NCBI GenBank assembly: GCA_003506795.1
Contig: DNYO01000024.1
Location: 1 to 6,266, forward strand
Direction: 5' to 3'
From: Deltaproteobacteria bacterium
Lineage (GTDB): Bacteria; Desulfobacterota; Syntrophorhabdia; Syntrophorhabdales; Syntrophorhabdaceae
Length of the DNA: 6,266 nucleotides
The notes below the pieces were generated by a model. The model was not told the DNA's origin. It did not search any database and saw only the letters and a program-made list of their open reading frames with translations. Position numbers and translations under genes: made by a program. The stretch's first letter is position 1. Every line of letters starts with the position of its first letter. This document shows, piece by piece, positions 1-5,297 of the stretch.

Positions 1-909
1 GAGGGCCATAAGAAAAGCGAAGACTCGTTCGGGTCCTGACGTCTCCAGACGGGCATACGAAGCCATGTGGACGACCAGATTCTCAACCTTCAGTTCAAAA
101 GTCGAAACCTGTTCATCGAAGGGCATCTGAAGCGCCCGGGACAACTGGTTTCCAATCTCGCCCCCTACCATCTCGGGCCACAAGGACGGGTCCTGTGCGG
201 CAGCCATCTCCATGATGAGCGGATTCTCGTCGCCCAAGGGCAGGAGGTAATCCACGACCTGTTTGAGATCTCTGCCCTGCCTCAAGACGCGCCACATGGA
301 GGAAATGGCATGGCCGAGGACGCGATTTCGAACGCAGCCGTGGATGAGCGGGCTGTCTATCCCTTCGGCAAGCAGGAGAAGGTGGCGCAGATATGCCCCG
401 TCGACGAATATGTCAGACAAGGATTCATCAAGCTCACCGAGGTCTATCGCGGCACCGGTGATCCGGTCTCTGAAGGCAGGAGGAAGGTCCGCATACTCGC
501 CGCTGAAAACGGAGTCTACCTTTTCCGCCGAAACCGTGCCGGGCGTAAACGGCGTGCCTTCCATACCCGAAAGGGCGCTTTTAATATTCAGGTAGTCATT
601 CTTGATGAGGAAAAGGTCAGCAGGTACGGGCGAGGGGCAATCCTCTCTCAATGATACGGCGTGGTCATAGAAACACTCGTCTGCTATGGCGCTGAAGTCC
701 TCCCAGGAGATTCCCGGATCCAGGTAGTCTTCAATCAGGGTTCCCTGAAAATGCTGGAATATATCCTCTGTATGGTGCATCTCTATAATGGAAGGAAAGA
801 ACTCCCTGGGCAAAAGCTTTTCTTCAAGAGCACTTATTCTGCCCCCGACAAAACCCCATTCGGGACGGTTCTTTATAAAGGGTGTCATGTAGTCCGCGGA
901 TGCTTTCAT
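1..909 (-). CDS. ntpC: V-type ATPase subunit C (d/AC39 family), 3' end cut by window edge
   Basis: This is the funnel-shaped central-axis subunit that links the proteolipid ring to the rotor shaft. I translated the frame by hand: from ATG at 909-907 it runs without a stop to base 1, giving 303 residues (MKASADYMTPF... to ...ERVFAFLMAL). Family members are about 330-350 residues, so some 30-50 C-terminal residues lie outside the window. Family-typical features include an all-helical soluble chain, the pattern LFLIKNDYLNIKSAL in the first third (long-loop/helix repeat typical of AC39), a FVDGAYLRHLLLLAEG helix (about 188-203), and DEQVSTFELKVENLVV leading to the terminal repeat. The ATG overlaps the ntpE stop codon as ATGA, with only a weak AGGA upstream, implying coupling to ntpE. 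The order after E matches ntpFIKEC. The plus-strand open frames over this region are antisense shadows. Confidence 0.92.
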   Translation of the reverse strand, partial: MKASADYMTPFIKNRPEWGFVGGRISALEEKLLPREFFPSIIEMHHTEDIFQHFQGTLIEDYLDPGISWEDFSAIADECFYDHAVSLREDCPSPVPADLFLIKNDYLNIKSALSGMEGTPFTPGTVSAEKVDSVFSGEYADLPPAFRDRITGAAIDLGELDESLSDIFVDGAYLRHLLLLAEGIDSPLIHGCVRNRVLGHAISSMWRVLRQGRDLKQVVDYLLPLGDENPLIMEMAAAQDPSLWPEMVGGEIGNQLSRALQMPFDEQVSTFELKVENLVVHMASYARLETSGPERVFAFLMAL

Positions 910-1493
910 ATATGCGCAAGGTCCTGTGACATCTGAGGAAGTAGCGACTGCTCTATGTCGCCCAGTATCGTTCCCAGGGTTGCGTCAACCTCAAAATCAT
1001 CGCTTATAAAGATGAAGCCTCCCCGATCGGGAAGGGTGATCTCATCGATCGCAATCCGGCTTGCTTCATCACGGCCGCCGTTTACAGATTCGAGAAGTCC
1101 GCGGAAGATCTCTGTGTCGTCGCGATGGATCCTTATCCGTCCCCTGCGGCCGGCGCTGATCTTTTCGAGAAAGCCTTTCATTACGGGCCCGTATTCATCG
1201 GGGGACCATGAAAGCACCTTGCGGCGGGCCCGGTCAAAAATGGCGCGAAGGGTTGCATTTTTGGCTTCGAGAAACTCTTTCGCGGAGGTTCCCTGAAAGT
1301 GGGCGAGCCTCCTAGAATACTCTTCTTCAATAAGGCGGGAGCGCGCCTGGAACTGGTACTCGAATTCGCGACGCAGATTCTCCTTCTTGAGTTCCAGTCT
1401 TTCTTTCGCCTGTTTCTCTGCGGCGGAATTGATATGCTCCGCCTCTGTTTTTGATGCTTTTAATACAGCTTCCTTGATCTTTTCTAAACTCAT
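906..1493 (-). CDS. ntpE: V-type ATPase peripheral stalk subunit E
   Basis: This peripheral-stalk subunit pairs with the G/H subunit through its N-terminal helix and caps the catalytic head with its C-terminal domain. At 195 residues it matches the family size (about 185-210). Residues 1 to about 100 form a long charged helix rich in A, E, K and R; about 105-195 are the mixed alpha/beta domain, including RGRIRIHRDD and the glycine turn DRGGFIFISDD followed by the terminal helix TLGTILGDIEQSLLPQM. The start is supported by AAAGGAG, although its 12-base distance to the ATG is longer than usual. The gene begins 27 bases after ntpK ends. Its last codons overlap the first codon of ntpC by 4 bases (ATGA). 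Confidence 0.92.
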   Translation of the reverse strand: MSLEKIKEAVLKASKTEAEHINSAAEKQAKERLELKKENLRREFEYQFQARSRLIEEEYSRRLAHFQGTSAKEFLEAKNATLRAIFDRARRKVLSWSPDEYGPVMKGFLEKISAGRRGRIRIHRDDTEIFRGLLESVNGGRDEASRIAIDEITLPDRGGFIFISDDFEVDATLGTILGDIEQSLLPQMSQDLAHI

Positions 1494-1520
1494 GGCCCCG
1501 TGCGGCTCCTTTATCCGGCT

Positions 1521-2036
1521 CTACCCTGTTACGTGCTGAAGCACCGAGGGTTGTGTCAGGAAGATAATAAAGAGGATTGTTGCCAGCAGGGCGACCACCG
1601 CGTAGGTCTCGACGAATGCAGGGAAGAGAATTGCCCGTCCTGCCGATTCGGGGCGCCTTGCAATGAGTGCGATGCCCGCCGCGGATGCCTCCCCCTGTTT
1701 GATGGCTGAGACAAGCTGCGCGATACCGTCACCAAGGCCGATAAAGAACAGCGCAAGGCCCGTGCCGAGTGATATCTTCAGCGGACCGCCGCCTATGAGA
1801 CCCGTCTGGGTCATAATAAGGATGGCGGCGATGAACCCGTAAAACCCCTGAGTGCCCGGCAAGGCTATCATAATGAGCATCCTGCCGAAGAGCTCGGGTT
1901 TTTCGCGCATAACGCCTGCTCCTGCATGGGAGGCAATGGCGATGCCGCAGGCCGAACCGGCTCCCGCCAGTCCGAAGGCGAGTCCCGCCCCCGCGTAGCA
2001 AAGACCACGACCAATCTCGATCCATTCTGGGCTCAT
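1521..2036 (-). CDS. ntpK: V-type ATPase proteolipid subunit K (c ring), double-hairpin, Na+-type site
   Basis: This is the rotor-ring subunit that carries the transported ion. At 171 residues with four hydrophobic helices, it is the duplicated 16-kDa type rather than a single hairpin. The halves are recognisable: ACGIAIA...REKPELFG with LPGTQGFYGF (59-68) in the first, and AAGIALIARRPESAG with FVETYA (141-146) in the second. The ion-binding carboxylate is E143; the first half has Q63 at the matching place, as usual for duplicated proteolipids. Aligned by eye to E. hirae NtpK, the Na+ ligands are all kept: L59 (L61), T62 (T64), Q63 (Q65), Q114 (Q110), E143 (E139), and Y66 (Y68), which hydrogen-bonds the glutamate. 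Q114 to E143 has the same 29-residue spacing. The region between the hairpins is about 6 residues longer. Na+ coupling is therefore likely but not proven. Confidence 0.95.
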   Translation of the reverse strand: MSPEWIEIGRGLCYAGAGLAFGLAGAGSACGIAIASHAGAGVMREKPELFGRMLIMIALPGTQGFYGFIAAILIMTQTGLIGGGPLKISLGTGLALFFIGLGDGIAQLVSAIKQGEASAAGIALIARRPESAGRAILFPAFVETYAVVALLATILFIIFLTQPSVLQHVTG

Positions 2037-2045
2037 TGTATTCTT

Positions 2046-2050
2046 CCTCC
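2046..2050 (-). promoter_or_regulatory. Strong Shine-Dalgarno of ntpK
   Basis: GGAGG, continuing as GGAGGAAGAA, lies 9 bases before the proteolipid ATG. It is one of the strongest ribosome binding sites among these genes. That fits the need for many K copies per complex, although expression level is an inference. Confidence 0.75.
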
Positions 2051-2063
2051 AAAGTTTTTGTGG

Positions 2064-4139
2064 TTAACCATTGCGTGTACCCTCCTTTTTCATTTCACAC
2101 AGGGGTGAGTCAAATCCGAGTGGCCGGAAGGGACGGGCCCCGGCATCATAGAATCTCCCGAAAAACTCCACGAATATGAGACGCATGGAGTGGACGAAGG
2201 CGCCAAGGAGGCTGATGACGAAGTTGAAGAGATGGCCTGCAACGACGATGAGAATGAAAAGCAACAGCCCGACGTAGGGAATGTCTTTCATGAGACCGCC
2301 GAGCATATTGAAGGTAGTGCCGACTATGGATGTGGTTAGCCCGAGGGCGAGCAGCCTGCAATAGGACAGAACGTCGCCGATAAAGGCTGTAATGCCATAG
2401 CTTCCCACGATCCCGTAGAGGCTGACCATTCCGCTCAGGATCCTCGCCACGGGTTTCTTCTGGTCACGCCCCTGGGTAAGGATGAGCCCCAGCGCCCCCG
2501 CACCGAACAATGCAACGCCCGTTTGATACAGGGGCGGCGGCGTGGTGACAAAGAGCTTGCTTACAAGTATGAGCAGACCGGGAAGCGTCAGAAACCAGAA
2601 GAAGCCGTCAAAAAGCGCACTTTTCCAGTCGCCCGTCCTGAGTGAACCGTACATTCTGAGCCCGATCCCGAAAAACTGGTTGAGAACGCCGATGAAAAGG
2701 GCAATGAGGAGGGCGTGGATCGTCTTGCTTACCGGGTCGAGAACCGCGAAGATCGACTGAAGGCGCAGAAGCGGGTTGTTCTCTCCAAGATATTTAGGTT
2801 GGTAGAGATCTCCAAACCATGAACCCAGCAGAGCCCCGAAAATGACGGTGCTTATCCCTCCCATGAGAAGGATACGGCCAAAATCGGCCACTCCCTGGTA
2901 CTGTTTCGTTTTTCGTATAAGATAAAGGGAGGTGGCTATGAGCATCAGGCCATAACCCACATCGGAAAAGCAGATGCCGAAGAAGAGATAGAAATTGACG
3001 TGAAGGTACGGCGTCGGGTCGAAGCTTCGGTATGGCGGCAATCCGAACATCTCTACGAGCAGGGAGAGCGGGCGCATGGCTTTCGTCAGGGCGAGGCTTA
3101 CCGGAACATCCTCGTCGGGTGCCGGGTCCTCAAGGACAATGACAGATTCGGGAAACTCTTTCGCGAACGTCGTTTGGAGCCGGTCAACGTCCCGTGTTCG
3201 TATGTATCCCGTGAGAAGGTGCACCCATTTCCCGCCCAGCGTTTTTGTCAGTGCGAGGCGCTCGTTCCTGTTCGCGGTCCAGAATGCCTTGAGGGTTATC
3301 AGCGTACGGCGCTCCGGCGCAAGGGTCTCCACCTTCGCAATTGTCTCTGCTATTGTGGCGGAAAGCTGTGAAAGGTCTTCCTGAAGCCCTTTCACATGGT
3401 CGCCTATCGTTTCCGAAAAGTCCGGAAGATTTATCTCGACGAAGGAAAGCCGGGAGAGGGCGTTCTTCACCTCATCGATATCATCCTTAAGGACGGCAAC
3501 AAGCACTCTGGCATTTTCCTTGATAGTTTTCGCCATTTTGGGGTCAGCAGGGGCCGCGCTATCTGATGCCGCCTCGCTGTCGATGATCTCCCAGGCGATA
3601 TCCTGCCACGGTGAGACCGGTCTGCCCAGATGTTCCAGGTGTTTTCGGGGAAGATAGCCGATAAGAAGGCGCGTCCTGCGGGGACGGTGGAAATCTTCCA
3701 TCGTGAACGGAAGATCGACAAGGGGCATGAGTGCGGCAAGACGGTTTTCTATGTCGGTCTTTGCCCGTTCGCTGCGCCTTAGAATCTCATCGAGTTCGCT
3801 CGCCAGCCGGGATCTTCCCTCCAGATCGTAATTCTCCGTTGCGTTCCTGAGTTCCTCCCTGTCGATTATCTGGGGGACGGGCGTGAGCCCCTGGAAGAAC
3901 CCTTGTTCTTCGGGTGCGTAGGCCTTGAGGAGACTGAGGAGAGCCTCGATCTTGCGCAGCACATCATCAACATCTTCCGTTGAGGTGCTTTTTATTCGCA
4001 TGTGGAGGGCTTTGTCTTCGAGCTGTTCGCCGGCGTCGATGACGTGAATGATACCAAGAGCGCTGACGGTGCGCATGAGCCGCTTACTGCTGTGTCTCGG
4101 GCTTAAGATTGTCAGCTTCTTGATCGGATCAATCGCCAT
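2064..4139 (-). CDS. ntpI: V-type ATPase membrane subunit I (a subunit, ion channel stator)
   Basis: This is the stator of the membrane sector; it forms the two half-channels through which the ion reaches and leaves the proteolipid ring. At 691 residues it has the usual family size. Residues 1 to about 375 are the soluble arm, with helical hairpins rich in E, K and R (about 105-135 and 245-275) and an Ala/Ser/Asp-rich linker near 188-200. From about 378 the chain becomes membrane-embedded, starting at NFYLFFGICFSDVGYG, with about eight hydrophobic segments to 665. The essential arginine is R595 in DVLSYCRLLALGL; a second conserved arginine is R653 in VHSMRLIFVEFF. Their 58-residue spacing resembles the paired arginines of other V/A-type a subunits. 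It starts 3 bases after ntpF with no strong Shine-Dalgarno, so it probably depends on coupling. It ends 27 bases before ntpK. Confidence 0.96.
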   Translation of the reverse strand: MAIDPIKKLTILSPRHSSKRLMRTVSALGIIHVIDAGEQLEDKALHMRIKSTSTEDVDDVLRKIEALLSLLKAYAPEEQGFFQGLTPVPQIIDREELRNATENYDLEGRSRLASELDEILRRSERAKTDIENRLAALMPLVDLPFTMEDFHRPRRTRLLIGYLPRKHLEHLGRPVSPWQDIAWEIIDSEAASDSAAPADPKMAKTIKENARVLVAVLKDDIDEVKNALSRLSFVEINLPDFSETIGDHVKGLQEDLSQLSATIAETIAKVETLAPERRTLITLKAFWTANRNERLALTKTLGGKWVHLLTGYIRTRDVDRLQTTFAKEFPESVIVLEDPAPDEDVPVSLALTKAMRPLSLLVEMFGLPPYRSFDPTPYLHVNFYLFFGICFSDVGYGLMLIATSLYLIRKTKQYQGVADFGRILLMGGISTVIFGALLGSWFGDLYQPKYLGENNPLLRLQSIFAVLDPVSKTIHALLIALFIGVLNQFFGIGLRMYGSLRTGDWKSALFDGFFWFLTLPGLLILVSKLFVTTPPPLYQTGVALFGAGALGLILTQGRDQKKPVARILSGMVSLYGIVGSYGITAFIGDVLSYCRLLALGLTTSIVGTTFNMLGGLMKDIPYVGLLLFILIVVAGHLFNFVISLLGAFVHSMRLIFVEFFGRFYDAGARPFRPLGFDSPLCEMKKEGTRNG

Positions 4140-4142
4140 TGT

Positions 4143-4454
4143 CTACCAGTTGTGAAATCTGTCGAGGATCTTGTTTACCTGGAGGACCGTAAATTCTTCC
4201 CCCAATCCACTTAGAGCGCGCAGCCTTTCTGCGTGTTTCTGTGACGCCCTGGCAAGAGACTCTTCGAAGTGCTTTTCTGTTTCCGCCTTAAATCGGGCGA
4301 GACGTGCCTCGATATCGGCGGTCATCCGGTCACGGTACAGGGCAAAGTCTTCATCTGCGGATTTGAGGATACTTTTGGAACGGGTATGTGCCTCATCTAC
4401 AATGCTATCAGCCTCTTTTTCCAGCGAAACTATTTTATCTACAAGCGATAACAT
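4143..4454 (-). CDS. ntpF: V-type ATPase peripheral stalk subunit G/H (NtpF-like)
   Basis: This is a small helical subunit (103 residues) expected to pair with subunit E in the peripheral stalk that holds the A/B head against rotation. Almost the whole chain is charged, heptad-like helix: hydrophobic positions recur among dense E, K, R and D residues from about 5 to 85, with no membrane segment and no catalytic motif. Sequence alone identifies this family weakly because coiled coils look alike. The call rests on length, coiled-coil character and position as the first gene directly before subunit I, the F-I-K-E-C order of the E. hirae ntp operon. The archaeal-type equivalent is called AtpH or subunit H/G. 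Its stop codon is 3 bases before the ntpI ATG, indicating coupled translation. Confidence 0.82.
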   Translation of the reverse strand: MLSLVDKIVSLEKEADSIVDEAHTRSKSILKSADEDFALYRDRMTADIEARLARFKAETEKHFEESLARASQKHAERLRALSGLGEEFTVLQVNKILDRFHNW

Positions 4455-4460
4455 ACCAGT

Positions 4461-4468
4461 TCCTTCCT
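4461..4468 (-). promoter_or_regulatory. Shine-Dalgarno of the first V-ATPase gene
   Basis: AGGAAGGA on the minus strand ends 6 bases before the ATG at 4454 and fixes that start. A slightly upstream ATG overlapping this site is out of frame with the gene. Confidence 0.75.
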
Positions 4469-4512
4469 CATTTTGTCTAAAAGGTTATGCCGTATCAGCC
4501 GACAGGGGGGTG

Positions 4513-4526
4513 TCTGGCTGGCCAGA
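4513..4526. repeat. Short palindrome in the V-ATPase operon leader
   Basis: TCTGGC and GCCAGA form perfect 6-base arms around a TG centre. The element lies about 10-20 bases downstream of the predicted transcription start and about 60 bases before the first ATPase gene. It could be an operator for a dimeric regulator or a small leader hairpin. The symmetry is seen directly; the function is not known, and 14 bases could arise by chance. Confidence 0.4.
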
Positions 4527-4541
4527 TGTTAGTGTGGAACT

Positions 4542-4572
4542 ATTGTTACACGGATGGGGTACTGTGTGTCAA
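4542..4572 (-). promoter_or_regulatory. Candidate sigma-70-type promoter of the V-ATPase operon
   Basis: A consensus -35 box TTGACA (4572-4567) is followed after 18 bases by TAACAAT (4548-4542), a weaker -10 match. Transcription would begin near 4535, giving a leader of about 80 bases before the first ATPase gene. It sits just past the ktrA stem-loop, where a separate promoter for the ATPase operon is expected. The -35 is strong and the -10 only fair, so confidence is moderate. Confidence 0.5.
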
Positions 4573-4580
4573 GTTTTTTC

Positions 4581-4620
4581 GGTCTTTCTGCCACCTGTGA
4601 AAGGCGGGATTGAAAAGACC
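4581..4620 (-). other. Stem-loop in the ktrA 3' region (possible terminator or processing site)
   Basis: On the minus strand GGTCTTT (4620-4614) pairs perfectly with AAAGACC (4587-4581). Inside, CCGCC (4607-4603) can pair with GGTGG (4595-4591) through one G-U wobble, which would be an A-C mismatch on the other strand, so the fold favours the minus-strand transcript. It lies 17 bases after the ktrA stop codon. It is followed by GAAAAAAC rather than a T-run, so it is not a textbook intrinsic terminator. It may protect the ktr mRNA 3' end or attenuate read-through into the ATPase genes. The pairing is seen; the role is inferred. Confidence 0.4.
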
Positions 4621-4637
4621 TATTTTCCGAAGGCGGG

Positions 4638-5282
4638 CTACTGGATTCTGTCGATGTCTTTCGACTTGCCGATCACGATAAGGATCTCGCTGTCCTTTAT
4701 AACATAGTTGGGAGGCACCATCCTGACCGTATCCGTCAATGTATCTCTGATGGCAATGACATTGATATTATACCGGCTCCTGAGGTGGACTTCCGCGAGG
4801 GTTTTGCCCTGAAAGTTTGACGGAGCGGCAATCTCACCGATAATGTAATCCTCAGCCAGGGGAATGTAATCGAGGATATTCGGGGATACGATGCTTTTCG
4901 CGACCTTGTTTGCCATCTCCTTTTCCGGGATGATGACTTCCGTGGCGCCCACGCTCTCCAGGACTTGTTTATATTCCGTGTTCGGGGCCTTTACTATGAT
5001 ATTCCTGATCCTGAGTTGCTTCAGATGGAGTGTAATCAGGGTGCTTGCCGCCAGATCCTCGCCGAAGGAGACAACGACCACGTCGTTTTCCCTCAGGCTC
5101 AGGGATTCAATTATGTTTCTGTCCAGACCGTCGCTTACGATCGCCTTTGTGGCGAAATCCGCTATCTCCTGCACCACCTCTTTGTTCTTGTCGATGGCAA
5201 TGACCTCGATGCCGCTTTCGTAAAGTTCCTTGACCAGGTTGAAACCGAAGATCCCGATACCAATAACGACAACCCTTTTCAT
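4638..5282 (-). CDS. ktrA: KtrA/TrkA-type RCK gating subunit of potassium uptake system
   Basis: This is the cytoplasmic regulatory subunit that forms a ring under KtrB and gates it in response to nucleotide. At 214 residues it has one RCK_N and one RCK_C domain, the KtrA layout (about 220) rather than the duplicated TrkA of E. coli (about 458). The Rossmann nucleotide site is clear: VIGIGIFG at residues 6-13 and the acidic D31 after the second strand, which binds the adenosine ribose. RCK_N covers about residues 1-135 and RCK_C about 145-214 (ending in LIVIGKSKDI). PEKEM at 119-123 includes E120, which aligns with the divalent-cation glutamate of Bacillus subtilis KtrA. By my alignment the arginine of the usual GxGRFG motif is isoleucine here (I11). 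The start is supported by TAAGGAG 8 bases upstream, which overlaps the ktrB stop codon. Confidence 0.94.
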   Translation of the reverse strand: MKRVVVIGIGIFGFNLVKELYESGIEVIAIDKNKEVVQEIADFATKAIVSDGLDRNIIESLSLRENDVVVVSFGEDLAASTLITLHLKQLRIRNIIVKAPNTEYKQVLESVGATEVIIPEKEMANKVAKSIVSPNILDYIPLAEDYIIGEIAAPSNFQGKTLAEVHLRSRYNINVIAIRDTLTDTVRMVPPNYVIKDSEILIVIGKSKDIDRIQ

Positions 5283-5290
5283 ACTATTTT

Positions 5291-5297
5291 CTCCTTA
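5291..5297 (-). promoter_or_regulatory. Shine-Dalgarno of ktrA overlapping ktrB stop codon
   Basis: On the minus strand the bases read TAAGGAG. The TAA is the ktrB stop codon, and AAGGAG is a near-perfect ribosome binding site 8 bases before the ktrA ATG. Ribosomes ending ktrB therefore terminate on the ktrA initiation site, which suggests translational coupling of the two subunits. Confidence 0.8.

Noticed and set aside
67..654. 195-codon open frame on the plus strand
   Set aside because: It lies wholly antisense to the subunit C frame, which translates to a family-typical protein coupled to ntpE. The plus-strand product has no recognisable domain.
1624..1750. Q107 in GIAQ of ntpK as the equivalent of NtpK Q110
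   Set aside because: The GIAQ tetrapeptide looks the same, but aligning back from E143 through the QGxxxAAGI stretch places Q114 at the correct 29-residue spacing, so Q114 is the likely ligand.
2064..4139. Several 60-120 codon open frames on both strands inside ntpI
   Set aside because: They are shadows of a long, well-conserved gene in a moderately GC-rich genome; none has a convincing ribosome site or domain.
4171..4707. 178-codon plus-strand open frame spanning ntpF, the intergenic region and the end of ktrA
   Set aside because: It is antisense to two genes with clear starts, has Ser/Arg-rich shadow-like composition, and resembles no family I know.
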